DNA of 64,000 bases from Anaerobutyricum hallii DSM 3353 (GCF_000173975.1 NZ_ACEP01000064.1:1-64000), one strand, 5' to 3'; shown: positions 18,144-26,796, counted from the stretch's first letter. Program-made: numbers and translations. The notes: a model not told the origin generated them from the letters alone.

Positions 18144-19091
18144 TTGAAAGAACAATGGATGCAAAAGACAGTTGTTGTCTGGTTTTTAGCCATGATATGC
18201 TGTCTGCTTTGGGGAAGTGCATTTCCCTGTATAAAAATAGGATATAAGATGTTTCATATCGCATCAGCGGATGCCTCATCACAGTTGTTATTTGCGGGCT
18301 GCCGCTTTTTTCTTGCCGGTGTTTTAGTGCTTTTACTTGGAACTTCCGGTAATTTTAAGTTAAAAAAGACAGAGATTCCGATGGCAATGACTTTAGCTGT
18401 TTTTCAGACGATATTACAGTATGTATTTTTTTATATGGGACTTGCCCATACAACAGGAGTAAAGTCTTCGATTATTAATGGAGCAAACTCTTTTCTTGTC
18501 ATTATCATTGCAAGTCTCATTTTTCATCAGGAAAAGCTGACGGGGCCGAAGATTCTTGGCTGCATTATCGGCTTTGCGGGCGTTGTACTTGTTAATCTTG
18601 GCGGAGCGGGGCTGGATATGAGTTTCCACTGGAATGGAGAATTTTTCATATTAATTTCTACAGTATCTGCAGCGTGTTCATCGGCATTTATTAAGAAGTT
18701 TTCCACGAAGGCAAATCCGGTATTGCTTAGTGGATGGCAGTTTATGATGGGAGGAACGGTTCTTATCATTATAGGAAAATTAATGGGTGGTAAGCTTCAA
18801 TTTGAGGGAATCGCGCCGATGTTTCTTTTATTATATATGGCCTGTATTTCCGCGGTGGCATATACACTCTGGTCTTTACTTTTAAAATACAATCCGCCGT
18901 CAAGAATCGCTGTCTTTGGTTTTATGAATCCGGTGTTTGGCGTCATGCTGTCTGCTCTTTTATTAAAAGAAAAAGGCCAGGCGTTCTCCTTAACCGGCCT
19001 GACCTCATTAATTCTTGTATGTATCGGAATTTATATTGTTAATCGGGAGAACCCTTTGAAAGAAGCATCGACAGGTAAGATTTCCGTGTAG
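18144..19091 (+). CDS. EamA/DMT-family transporter
   Basis: A 315-residue membrane protein with about ten hydrophobic helices in two EamA repeats (first with WGSAFPCIKIGY, second with PVFGVMLSALLLKE). The family exports metabolites such as amino acids or purines, but the substrate is not predictable here. The start is a TTG at 18144 with AGGAGG seven bases upstream. The last 53 bases overlap the 3' end of the convergent CYTH gene. Confidence 0.85.
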   Translation: MKEQWMQKTVVVWFLAMICCLLWGSAFPCIKIGYKMFHIASADASSQLLFAGCRFFLAGVLVLLLGTSGNFKLKKTEIPMAMTLAVFQTILQYVFFYMGLAHTTGVKSSIINGANSFLVIIIASLIFHQEKLTGPKILGCIIGFAGVVLVNLGGAGLDMSFHWNGEFFILISTVSAACSSAFIKKFSTKANPVLLSGWQFMMGGTVLIIIGKLMGGKLQFEGIAPMFLLLYMACISAVAYTLWSLLLKYNPPSRIAVFGFMNPVFGVMLSALLLKEKGQAFSLTGLTSLILVCIGIYIVNRENPLKEASTGKISV

Positions 19092-19599
19092 TTTCTTTCA
19101 GGCTGCTGCCCATATCAAGAAGAAGTGCCTCAATGCTTTGCAGGGCACTTTCTTTTTGCTCTGGACTATCCACAAGAATCTCTAATTCTAAGAAAGAGCC
19201 AAGACTCTCTACCTGGTCTACGCAGGCGGTCATGCGGCCTTTGTGGTAGTACTGGCGAAGCTTTGTCACTGGGTATAGCTTTTTGTAGCCAAGGGAGATA
19301 AGAATCTCCCTTGCAATATCAGCATCTTCGATACGGGTTTCTAGTTCCTTTCTTGTTGTGGAAACGGTGTCGAGCTTTGCACCCTTGTAGGTAAGAAAGG
19401 ACGTTGTTTCTCTGGTTGTAAAGTTCTCGCAGGTTCGTATGCGGAGTGCCTCGTCTGTTTTCATAAAGTCATGAAAATCGCTGGTAAAATAAAAATCGGA
19501 TTCCTTAACGAGATTCCCTGCTTTAAATCCACAGTCTGTCAATGCCCGTTCTGTGATGGACCTTCGAAACAGTGGCAGTTTAATTTCTACTTCAATCAT
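19039..19599 (-). CDS. CYTH-domain protein (class IV cyclase / triphosphatase-like)
   Basis: About 186 residues. It begins with the CYTH motif ExExK (EVEIK) and continues with alternating charged strands (LRIRTCE, SFLTYKGAK, KELETRIED, LRQYYHKGRM, LELEILVD) that form the triphosphate tunnel. Family members hydrolyse inorganic or thiamine triphosphate, or make cAMP, and the activity cannot be chosen from sequence alone. ATG 19599 has GGAG seven bases upstream; a TTG two codons earlier is possible. It converges on and overlaps the DMT transporter. Confidence 0.85.
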   Translation of the reverse strand: MIEVEIKLPLFRRSITERALTDCGFKAGNLVKESDFYFTSDFHDFMKTDEALRIRTCENFTTRETTSFLTYKGAKLDTVSTTRKELETRIEDADIAREILISLGYKKLYPVTKLRQYYHKGRMTACVDQVESLGSFLELEILVDSPEQKESALQSIEALLLDMGSSLKETTRKSYLSMLLSKGSPD

Positions 19600-19611
19600 A
19601 TACAAGCTCCA

Positions 19612-20802
19612 TTAATATTCATCAAGAGTAAGTTTATAAGTTGTCTTATCAAGTTTCAGTGTTAACTGTTTGTCCTTTAACGTGTAGGAAAGTTTTGTCT
19701 TATCCATTTTTTCAAATATTTTGTAAAGATTACTGTCTGTGCCAATAGATTTCTCGCTTAAATCTTTGTCGAAATGATAGGTAATCGTATGTTTCTTTTC
19801 GTTGATGTGTACTTCACCGGCAACGTATTTTGGCTCATCGGCATCTTCAGCCCCGTCTGTTACATACAGATATAAAGTATTTGTATCAGGATTCATAGTA
19901 AAATAACTGAAGTGATCGGAAGAGTCAAACTTCCAGTTAAAACAAGTATCACAAAGTCTGTAAGAATCACTGTCACTCTTTAATCCATAAATTACATTAT
20001 TGTAAAAAGAAAGGCTCTTTCCATTGTAAGATAAAGTGATGGAATCATCCTCTGCCTTCATAGTAATAGTAGATTTTGAAAAACCATCTGGCAGATCTTT
20101 TAAGAAGTCTGGAAGCTTCATACTTGCCTCTTTATAGGTATAGAATGTAAATTCATTATCTCTGCTTGACAAATAGAAGAAGTTTGTAAGAAAAGTTGCT
20201 TCTCCTTCTGTAGCTGCCTTAGGGTCAATGGAATAAAGCTCCATATAATTATCATAAAGACTTAATTCGTAAGTTGTTTTATCCTCATTGCTTCCGTCAT
20301 TGCTGTACCACACATCATTCTCCGCAAGGTTTAACAGGGGGCTTGCCGAGCTGTTTTTAGAAGTTTGTTTGGAAGAATCGTTTTGCTTTTCAAAAAGGTA
20401 GCTGACATTATCATAAGTAAGTACCAGCTTATTTTTTGTCGGCATATCGTAAGACAGTGTGCTGCCAGAACCGAGGCCGTCCCAGCCAGAAGGAAGTTCC
20501 GCTGTGGTTTCTTCTCTGGTATCTAAGGAAAACTTTTCTGACTTAGCAGAGAGGCTTCCGGAAAGACAGGTTTTATTCTGTGCAATATCTTTGAGAGTAA
20601 ATGTTCCCTCTTTATCTATAGAAAAACTTAGATAGTCACAACTATAGCTGTCATCTCTTCCTAAAGCATTTCCAACACCATTCCAGGTTCCAACCAGCTC
20701 TGCACCATCCTTACCAAGACTTCCGGAAACTTTATTACCACAGCCGGTACCGACAAGTGCAAGTAGTAAAAGAGTGAAAAGTAGTAAAAAATTTTTCTTC
20801 AT
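19612..20802 (-). CDS. Lipoprotein of unknown function
   Basis: A 396-residue exported lipoprotein: a signal peptide of about 20 residues ends in GTGC. Two similar halves each contain a Ser/Tyr/Asp-rich beta domain with Trp near the start (LVGTWNGVGN; ENDVWYSNDG), resembling repeated lipocalin-like modules. I do not recognise a family. The start is ATG 20802 with AAAGGA upstream. The stop lies 12 bases before the CYTH start, so the two may share a transcript. Confidence 0.75.
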   Translation of the reverse strand: MKKNFLLLFTLLLLALVGTGCGNKVSGSLGKDGAELVGTWNGVGNALGRDDSYSCDYLSFSIDKEGTFTLKDIAQNKTCLSGSLSAKSEKFSLDTREETTAELPSGWDGLGSGSTLSYDMPTKNKLVLTYDNVSYLFEKQNDSSKQTSKNSSASPLLNLAENDVWYSNDGSNEDKTTYELSLYDNYMELYSIDPKAATEGEATFLTNFFYLSSRDNEFTFYTYKEASMKLPDFLKDLPDGFSKSTITMKAEDDSITLSYNGKSLSFYNNVIYGLKSDSDSYRLCDTCFNWKFDSSDHFSYFTMNPDTNTLYLYVTDGAEDADEPKYVAGEVHINEKKHTITYHFDKDLSEKSIGTDSNLYKIFEKMDKTKLSYTLKDKQLTLKLDKTTYKLTLDEY

Positions 20803-20960
20803 AATAGGTCCTTTCTGTGCGTAGTTGACACACAATTTATATGATACGTCTTAGTTTTTGTAAAAAAGACGTACTTTATTCTACCACATATCGGGAAGAA
20901 GTAGGAGAAAATATCTAAATCTTTTTAAATATCTTTTTTATAATTCAAAAGTCCTGTTAG

Positions 20961-20989
20961 TTGCGTTTGTGGGTATCTTATTGTATACT
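20961..20989 (+). promoter_or_regulatory. Promoter of the IMP cyclohydrolase gene
   Basis: TTGCGT (20961-20966) and TATACT (20984-20989) are 17 bases apart, about 55 bases before the ATG. No purine riboswitch fits in the short leader. Confidence 0.6.
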
Positions 20990-21043
20990 TTATAAATATA
21001 CGCTATTAAATATGTTTTAGATTCAAAAGGAGGACCTTGATTC

Positions 21044-21757
21044 ATGAAAATGATTTCAATCGAAAAAGAACTGAAAGAGAATTCTTATCCGGGAAGAGGA
21101 ATTATTGTCGGACGTTCCGAAGATGGAACAAAGGCCGTGATTGCGTATTTTATTATGGGAAGAAGTTCTAACAGCCGTAACCGTATTTTTGTAGAGGACG
21201 GAGAGGGCATTCGCACACAGGCATTTGATCCTTCTAAATTAGAAGATCCAAGTCTTATTATTTATGCCCCAGTGAGAGTGCTTGGAAATAAAACAATTGT
21301 GACAAATGGAGATCAGACAGATACTATCTATGATGGTATGGACAAACAGCTTACTTTTGAGCAGTCCTTACGTTCTAGAGAGTTTGAGCCAGACGGACCA
21401 AACTACACTCCTAGAATTTCTGCAGTTCTTCATTTAGAAAAAGGTGAGTTCAATTATGCCATGTCTATTTTAAAGAGCAATAATGGAAATTCGGAAAGCT
21501 GTAACCGTTATACATTTGCCTATAATAAAGTTCCAGCGGGAGAAGGCCATTTTATTTCTACATATATGCATGATGGCAATCCATTACCAAGTTTTGAAGG
21601 TGAGCCAAAGTGGATGGCAATTCCGGATGATATGGATGCATTTGCTGAGCTGCTTTGGAGCAGCTTAAATGAAGATAATAAAGTATCTTTATTTGTCCGC
21701 TATATTGATATTGCAACAGGAAAATATGAATCTAAAATCATTAATAAAAATAAATGA
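21044..21757 (+). CDS. purO: IMP cyclohydrolase, archaeal PurO type
   Basis: Closes the ring of FAICAR to give IMP, the last step of purine synthesis. The 237-residue protein has PurO-family blocks (SYPGRGIIVGRS, YFIMGRSSNSRNRIF, EFEPDGPNYTPRISA, SCNRYTFAYNKVPAGEGHFI) and no resemblance to the bacterial PurH cyclohydrolase domain. The next gene encodes only the formyltransferase half of PurH, so this protein supplies the missing activity. AGGAGG precedes the ATG by ten bases. Confidence 0.85.
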   Translation: MKMISIEKELKENSYPGRGIIVGRSEDGTKAVIAYFIMGRSSNSRNRIFVEDGEGIRTQAFDPSKLEDPSLIIYAPVRVLGNKTIVTNGDQTDTIYDGMDKQLTFEQSLRSREFEPDGPNYTPRISAVLHLEKGEFNYAMSILKSNNGNSESCNRYTFAYNKVPAGEGHFISTYMHDGNPLPSFEGEPKWMAIPDDMDAFAELLWSSLNEDNKVSLFVRYIDIATGKYESKIINKNK

Positions 21758-21760
21758 AAG

Positions 21761-21850
21761 CAATGTCGCGGCACAGTAGTGTTATCGAACGAGAACCAAA
21801 CTTGCCGAGGTTGGGAAGCCCCACCTCTATAGGTGGGAGAGGATGTCACA
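21761..21850 (+). mobile_element. IS200/IS605-family relic: tnpB 3' tail and right-end hairpin
   Basis: An open frame from 21761 reads QCRGTVVLSNENQTC then RGWEAPPL and stops at TAG 21830-21832. The stop lies inside the hairpin CCCCACCTCTATAGGTGGG, which is followed by AGAGGATGTCAC. To my recollection this tail and hairpin layout is typical of IS605-type TnpB genes in Clostridia, where the same bases form the 3' part of the guide RNA scaffold. No left end or rest of tnpB is present. It sits between the two purine genes. Confidence 0.6.
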
Positions 21851-21954
21851 TAGCCATTTAAATTTGCAGGAGTTTAAATAATTACATTATACAGAATAAC
21901 CGAAATCACAAAGTCAGAACATAAGTACATCATAAAAAAAGAGGTAAAATAAGA

Positions 21955-23130
21955 ATGAAAGAATTAGAGTTAAAATATGGATGCAACCCAAACCAGAAAC
22001 CATCCCGGATTTATATGGAAGAGGGAGAACTTCCTATTCAAGTACTGAACGGAAAACCAGGCTATATTAACTTTTTAGATGCTTTTAATGGCTGGCAGCT
22101 TGTAAGTGAACTGAAAAAGGCAACAGGTCTTCCTGCCGCAACTTCTTTTAAACATGTATCTCCTGCCGGTGCAGCAGTAGGTCTTCCGTTAAGCGATACA
22201 CTGGCAAAAATCTACTGGGTAGATGATTTGGGAGAACTTTCTCCACTTGCCTGTGCATATGCAAGAGCCAGAGGAGCAGACCGTATGTCCTCTTATGGTG
22301 ACTTCATCGCATTATCCGATGTGTGTGATGTTTCCACAGCTAACATGATTAAGAGAGAAGTATCTGATGGTGTGATTGCTCCAGGATATGAACCAGAAGC
22401 ATTAGAAATTTTAAAATCTAAAAAAAGAGGCAACTATAATGTTATTCAGATTGACCCGGCTTATGTACCAGCACCAATCGAGAAAAAGCAGGTATTTGGC
22501 ATTACATTTGAACAGGGAAGAAATGAATTAAACATCGATGATAAGTTCTTTGACAACATCGTTACAGAGAATAAAGAACTGACAGAGGAAGCCAAGAGAG
22601 ACTTAGCTATCTCCATGATTACTTTAAAATACACACAGTCAAACTCCGTATGCTATGTAAAAGACGGACAGGCAATCGGTATTGGAGCGGGACAGCAGTC
22701 AAGAATCCACTGTACACGTCTTGCAGGCCAGAAGGCAGACAACTGGTGGCTTAGACAGTCTCCACAGGTAATGGGACTTCAGTTCAAAGATGAAATCCGT
22801 CGTGCAGACAGAGATAATGCTATCGACATCTATATGGGAGATGAGTACATGGATGTACTTGCAGATGGTGTATGGGAGAATACTTTCAAGGTAAAACCAG
22901 AAGTCTTTACAAGAGAAGAAAAGAGAGCATGGCTTGATAAACTTACAGACGTGGCATTAGGTTCTGATGCGTTCTTCCCATTCGGAGATAATATCGAGCG
23001 TGCCCATAAGAGTGGCGTAAAATATATCGCACAGCCAGGTGGATCTATCAGGGATGATAATGTAATTGATACTTGTAATAAGTATGGAATCGAAATGTCC
23101 TTTACGGGAATCCGCTTATTCCATCACTAG
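21955..23130 (+). CDS. Stand-alone AICAR formyltransferase (PurH C-terminal domain)
   Basis: Transfers the formyl group of 10-formyl-THF to AICAR, giving FAICAR for the neighbouring IMP cyclohydrolase. It has 391 residues, against about 510-520 for bifunctional PurH, and lacks the N-terminal MGS-like cyclohydrolase domain. The catalytic Lys-His is in KHVSPAG. Other formyltransferase blocks are GIGAGQQSRIHCTRLAG and a C-terminal PGGSIRDDNVID. A ribosome binding site (AAAGAGG) lies before ATG 21955. About 200 bases with an IS relic separate it from purO. Confidence 0.9.
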   Translation: MKELELKYGCNPNQKPSRIYMEEGELPIQVLNGKPGYINFLDAFNGWQLVSELKKATGLPAATSFKHVSPAGAAVGLPLSDTLAKIYWVDDLGELSPLACAYARARGADRMSSYGDFIALSDVCDVSTANMIKREVSDGVIAPGYEPEALEILKSKKRGNYNVIQIDPAYVPAPIEKKQVFGITFEQGRNELNIDDKFFDNIVTENKELTEEAKRDLAISMITLKYTQSNSVCYVKDGQAIGIGAGQQSRIHCTRLAGQKADNWWLRQSPQVMGLQFKDEIRRADRDNAIDIYMGDEYMDVLADGVWENTFKVKPEVFTREEKRAWLDKLTDVALGSDAFFPFGDNIERAHKSGVKYIAQPGGSIRDDNVIDTCNKYGIEMSFTGIRLFHH

Positions 23131-23329
23131 GATTCTGATTTGCCGAGCTGGTGAGGCAGACGAAACAGACGAACCCAGAAAGAGAAATAAAGCATATTTG
23201 TGACTTTAGTCGCTGCAGGTTGAATGTTCGCGTAAAAGCGCTCGCATTCAACCTTTGCTCCGAGGCCACAAATATGCTTTATTTCTCTTTCTGGGTTCTG
23301 TTTGTTGGCAGCTCAGTTCGGGAAATCAG
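23131..23329 (+). repeat. Family A nested palindrome, copy A4
   Basis: The inner arms starting at 23171 (GAACCCAGAAAGAGAAATAA..) and ending at 23298 are perfectly complementary over 32 bp. The outer segment GATTCTGATTTGCCGAGCTG (23131-23150) starts at the base after the AICAR formyltransferase stop and pairs in part with CAGCTC...AAATCAG (23309-23329). The core is in that gene's sense direction, with inner stem GGTTGAATG/CATTCAACC and loop strands GACTTTAGTCGC and TTTGCTCCGAGG. Confidence 0.95.
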
Positions 23330-23410
23330 TTGGAGAGATTTGGGGAAGAGGACAGGAGACGTGGAATGCCGCAACTATCTGAAACCTCCCTCAAATTCCT
23401 CCAAAAATAA

Positions 23411-23596
23411 ATTCTGAATTTGCTTAGGTAGCCAAAGCACAGCCTACAGGGAATATAATATCCTATATTTGTGGCCTCGGAGCAAGTGTTGGGTATGAGC
23501 GAATAAAGCGAATATTCAACACGCAGCGACTAAAGTCACAAATATAGGATATTATATTCCCTGTGGGCGTCTCTTTTGCCTGCGGCAAATCAGAAT
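23411..23596 (-). repeat. Family A nested palindrome, copy A5
   Basis: The inner arms ACAGGGAATATAATATCCTA.. (from 23446) and the complement (to 23564) form 28 perfect base pairs, extendable through GCCT/GGGC with one wobble. The outer arms ATTCTGAATTTGC (23411-23423) and GCAAATCAGAAT (23585-23596) flank them. The core reads forward on the minus strand, the sense direction of the small gene whose stop codon is three bases away. It lies tail-to-tail with copy A4. Confidence 0.95.
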
Positions 23597-23599
23597 TAT

Positions 23600-23812
23600 C
23601 TATTCATATAATGGAAAGCTGCCGGACTCTTCTTCGTTGAATACATAGTATACAGCGTTTTCCTCTGGTTTTAAGTATAAATCCATAGTTTTTAAATCTT
23701 TTACTTTGCGGTTTTTGTTACCTGCATCTACCCAAACTTTTTTTGCCCTTGCAATAACTTCTTTGCTTTCAATCTGATTTCCAGCAAATTCTACGTTATA
23801 TGTTGATTTCAT
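23600..23812 (-). CDS. Small DUF6465-like protein
   Basis: A 70-residue basic and acidic soluble protein. The pattern KVKDLKTMDLYLKPEENAVYYV near the C-terminus resembles the DUF6465 family, common in Lachnospiraceae and of unknown function. There is no signal peptide or membrane segment. AAGGGG lies upstream of the ATG at 23812. It is monocistronic and ends against family A copy A5. Confidence 0.75.
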   Translation of the reverse strand: MKSTYNVEFAGNQIESKEVIARAKKVWVDAGNKNRKVKDLKTMDLYLKPEENAVYYVFNEEESGSFPLYE

Positions 23813-24020
23813 TTATGTATTCCCCTTTCCTAATGGAACTATTATAATGTAATATTGTTACAAATATCATATAATAAATTGAAATAAAAATCAATAAAGA
23901 AATTTCGACAGGGAAAAGGCAGACAGTAAGAGCCAGAGCGAATATAATTTTGGCAGTCCTGTTTTACCGTTCATAATATTAAATGTCTTGGAATATTTAT
24001 GAATTTTTTGCAGATAAATC

Positions 24021-24049
24021 TTGCAAAATATACCTTTTTCAACTAGAAT
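24021..24049 (+). promoter_or_regulatory. Promoter of hisHF
   Basis: TTGCAA (24021-24026) and TAGAAT (24044-24049) are 17 bases apart. The rest of the 23813-24128 gap is AT-rich and holds only the family B element that forms the 5' leader. Confidence 0.65.
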
Positions 24050-24060
24050 AAAAAAATAAA

Positions 24061-24106
24061 TGTGCTCTCACAAAAGCAAGTGCAAGAAAGACTTCGAGAG
24101 TACATA
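24061..24106 (+). repeat. Family B 5'-leader element, copy B3
   Basis: TGTGCTCTC and its near complement GAGAGTACATA bound a 46-base element whose interior (CACAAAAGCAAGTGCAAGAA) is the reverse complement of the B1/B4 interior. ACATA ends eight bases before AGGAGG (24115-24120). The element would be within the first 60 bases of the hisHF transcript. Confidence 0.75.
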
Positions 24107-24128
24107 TAAATGATAGGAGGAATGACAT

Positions 24129-24734
24129 ATGGTTGCAATTATAGATTATGATGCAGGTAATATTAAGAGCGTTGAAAAAGCGTTGTTACATCTTGGGGAA
24201 GAAGTAATGATTACTCGTGACCGAGAGAAGATTTTAAATAGTGATAAGGTAATTCTGCCGGGAGTAGGAGCATTTGGAGATGCTATGGAAAAGCTCCGTT
24301 CTTATGGACTCGATAAAGTGATTTATGAAGTGGTGGAGAAAAAGATTCCTTTTTTGGGAATTTGTCTTGGTTTGCAGCTTCTTTTTGAAAAGAGTGATGA
24401 AACTCCGGGAGTGAAGGGTCTTGGAATTTTGCCAGGAGAGGTTTTAAGAATTCCAGATAAGGAAGGACTTAAGATTCCGCATATGGGATGGAACTCTATC
24501 AAAATCAAAAAAGGAGCAAGGCTTTTTAAAGATATTCCAGAAGATTCTTATGTGTATTTTGTACATTCCTACTATTTAAAAGCAGGACGGGAAGAGGACG
24601 TGACAGCAACGACAGAATACTCTGCATTAATTCATGCTTCGGTAGAACATGATAATGTATTTGCCTGCCAGTTCCACCCGGAGAAAAGTAGTGAAATTGG
24701 TTTAAAGATTCTTAAAAATTTCGTGGAATTATAA
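24129..24734 (+). CDS. hisH: Imidazole glycerol phosphate synthase, glutaminase subunit
   Basis: Releases ammonia from glutamine for HisF in histidine synthesis. A 201-residue class I amidotransferase: the nucleophile is Cys79 in GICLGLQ, and the His and Glu of the triad lie in FHPEKS near residue 184. hisF follows ten bases after its stop with its own GGAGG, so the heterodimer subunits are made together. The other his genes are not in the window. Confidence 0.95.
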   Translation: MVAIIDYDAGNIKSVEKALLHLGEEVMITRDREKILNSDKVILPGVGAFGDAMEKLRSYGLDKVIYEVVEKKIPFLGICLGLQLLFEKSDETPGVKGLGILPGEVLRIPDKEGLKIPHMGWNSIKIKKGARLFKDIPEDSYVYFVHSYYLKAGREEDVTATTEYSALIHASVEHDNVFACQFHPEKSSEIGLKILKNFVEL

Positions 24735-24744
24735 GGAGGAACTT

Positions 24745-25503
24745 ATGTTTACAAAAAGAATTATTCCCTGTCTTGATGTCAATGATGGAAGAGTTGTAAA
24801 AGGTGTGAATTTTGTAAATCTGATAGATGCCGGAGATCCGGTTGCCATTGCGGAAGCCTATGATAAAGCAGGAGCGGACGAGCTGGTGTTTCTTGATATC
24901 ACTGCTTCTTCTGATGCGAGAAATACAGTGGCAGATATGGTTCGGAAAGTAGCGGAGAAAGTATTTATTCCATTTACTGTTGGAGGAGGAATTCGTACAG
25001 TAGATGATTTTAAAGCAATTCTTCGTGAAGGGGCAGATAAGGTATCTGTCAATTCTGCAGCGATTATGCGCCCGGAATTAATTAGCGAGGCAGCAGATAA
25101 ATTTGGAAGCCAGTGCGTTGTTGTTGCGATTGATGCGAAGCGAAGAGAGGACGGCGGCTGGAATATATTTAAGAATGGCGGAAGAGTGGATATGGGAATT
25201 GATGCTGTAGAATGGGCCATGCGTGTAGAAAAACTAGGAGCTGGTGAAATCCTTCTTACAAGTATGGACTGCGATGGAACGAAGGCAGGGTATGATTTAG
25301 AACTTACCCGCACTATTTCTGAAAATGTTTCTATTCCTGTTATCGCTTCCGGTGGAGCTGGAACGAAAGAACATTTTTATGATGCATTTGATCAGGGAAA
25401 GGCAGATGCAGCTTTGGCAGCTTCTTTATTCCATTTTAAAGAGTTGGAAATTATGGATTTGAAGAGGTATCTTAGAGAAAAAGGAATTTCTGTGAGAATA
25501 TAA
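24745..25503 (+). CDS. hisF: Imidazole glycerol phosphate synthase, cyclase subunit
   Basis: A 252-residue (beta/alpha)8 barrel that uses HisH-derived ammonia to make imidazole glycerol phosphate and AICAR. Catalytic aspartates are Asp11 ([12 protein letters not shown]) and the Asp of VVAIDAKR near residue 130. The AICAR by-product feeds the formyltransferase encoded at 21955. The histidine and purine salvage genes are therefore metabolically linked, though separately transcribed. Confidence 0.95.
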   Translation: MFTKRIIPCLDVNDGRVVKGVNFVNLIDAGDPVAIAEAYDKAGADELVFLDITASSDARNTVADMVRKVAEKVFIPFTVGGGIRTVDDFKAILREGADKVSVNSAAIMRPELISEAADKFGSQCVVVAIDAKRREDGGWNIFKNGGRVDMGIDAVEWAMRVEKLGAGEILLTSMDCDGTKAGYDLELTRTISENVSIPVIASGGAGTKEHFYDAFDQGKADAALAASLFHFKELEIMDLKRYLREKGISVRI

Positions 25504-25565
25504 GCGGTATTTTTATAGATGATAGCAGAATGTGTTTTGTTTAGGAAGTATTTTTCATCCGATAT

Positions 25566-25638
25566 AGAGCATGTTTGAAAGGCCATTCCTGCAATCTGCA
25601 TACCCCAATTTGCAGAGAGCATTTTTTGAACATGCTCT
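25566..25638. repeat. Family C palindrome, short copy C2
   Basis: The ends AGAGCATGTTTGAAA and TTTTTTGAACATGCTCT form a terminal inverted repeat with ten exact outer bases. The 73-base element matches both ends of the 162-base copy at 60834-60995 (for example CCATTCC, TGCAATCTGCA and CCCCAATTTGC), so it looks like an internal deletion derivative. Confidence 0.65.
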
Positions 25639-25707
25639 CGGAAATTTAATGAAAATTTTGGGATTACAAATGATTTTAAAATCTGCCGGAATGAAAGGAA
25701 ACTTATT

Positions 25708-26667
25708 ATGAAACTTGCAAAGGGAGATAAAGTTGCAATTGTCTGTTGTTCGAACGGGCAAAGTCTGTCAAAGAAAAAGGAGATAGAGAACTTAAAAGTA
25801 ATTTTAGAAGAAATGGGTCTTATTTCCGTATTTTCAAAATATATTTATCAAAAGATTTCTTTAGAAGAGGTAGAAAATAATTTAAAAGGTTTTCCAGAAA
25901 GCGGAAGTCCATTAGAAAAAGCGAGAGAGTTGATGGAATTTTATGAGGATGCTTCTATAAAAGCTATTTTCGATATCTCTGGAGGAGACCTTGCCAATAC
26001 GATACTTCCTTATCTGGATTATGAACGAATTGCCTCCGTAAAAAAGCAATTTTGTGGATATAGTGATCTGACCACTATTATAAATGCCATATATGCAAAA
26101 ACACAGAAGGTCTCTGTTTTGTATCAGATTAGAAATCTTTTGTATGAATATTCCGCGCAGCAAAAAGAAGACTTTATAAAAACGTGTTTTGCAAAAGACT
26201 TAAACAACATAATAAACAATGATGCAGTAAAAATGATGGAAAAGAACAACCTCTATGATTTATCTGTGGAAAATAGTGGACTATATCAGTTCCCATATAA
26301 ATTCTATCAGGGAAAAACGGTAGAGGGAATTGTTGTTGGAGGAAATATTCGATGCTTTTTAAAACTGGCAGGAACCGAATATTTTCCAGATGTCACAGAT
26401 AAAATATTACTTTTAGAGGCAAGAAGCGGAAATCCAGCGCAGATTGTAACATACTTTGCTCAATTAGAACAACTGGGCGTATTCAAAAAAGTAAAAGGTA
26501 TTTTACTTGGAACATTTACGCAGATGGAGAGAGAACAGCCAGTGTCGGCTGTATATTCTCTTTTAAAACGATACATTAATGAAGAACTTCCTGTGGTCAA
26601 AACGGAGTATATCGGACATGGAGAAGATTCTAAAGCAATACAAATCGGAAAGAAGTATAAATTCTAA
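25708..26667 (+). CDS. S66-family LD-carboxypeptidase / MccF homologue, possibly inactive
   Basis: A 319-residue cytoplasmic protein of the S66 family, which trims peptidoglycan peptides or cleaves microcin-type conjugates. Family blocks are visible: GDKVAIVCCSNGQ at the start, LPYLDYERI, CGYSDLTTI, a Glu in LLLEARSGNP, and the catalytic-type His in YIGHGEDSK. At the position where MccF-type enzymes, as I recall, read GGxxSN, this protein has GGDLAN, with Ala in place of the nucleophile Ser. The activity is therefore uncertain. AAAGGA lies before the ATG. Confidence 0.75.
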   Translation: MKLAKGDKVAIVCCSNGQSLSKKKEIENLKVILEEMGLISVFSKYIYQKISLEEVENNLKGFPESGSPLEKARELMEFYEDASIKAIFDISGGDLANTILPYLDYERIASVKKQFCGYSDLTTIINAIYAKTQKVSVLYQIRNLLYEYSAQQKEDFIKTCFAKDLNNIINNDAVKMMEKNNLYDLSVENSGLYQFPYKFYQGKTVEGIVVGGNIRCFLKLAGTEYFPDVTDKILLLEARSGNPAQIVTYFAQLEQLGVFKKVKGILLGTFTQMEREQPVSAVYSLLKRYINEELPVVKTEYIGHGEDSKAIQIGKKYKF

Positions 26668-26673
26668 GTTACT

Positions 26674-26700
26674 GCAGGCAAAATAGACGCTCTCAAAGAG
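26674..26700 (+). repeat. Family A fragment A10: flank and collapsed arms without core
   Basis: GCAGGCAAAATAGACG (26674-26689) nearly matches the outer flank of intact family A copies (GCAGGCAAAAGAGACG at A5). The inner arms are reduced to CTCTcaaAGAG. It starts within ten bases of the S66 gene's stop codon in the sense direction, like the intact copies. Confidence 0.5.
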
Positions 26701-26768
26701 AAAAAAATGGTTCAGAGCATGCTTAAAAATGATTCAAAAAAATTTATTCAAAAAATTTAAAAAAGTTA

Positions 26769-26796
26769 TTGACGAATTTGTTTTTTATGCTATAAT
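26769..26796 (+). promoter_or_regulatory. Promoter of rpsU
   Basis: TTGACG (26769-26774) and consensus TATAAT (26791-26796) with a 16-base spacer. This is among the strongest promoter matches in the window, fitting a ribosomal protein gene. Confidence 0.85.
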
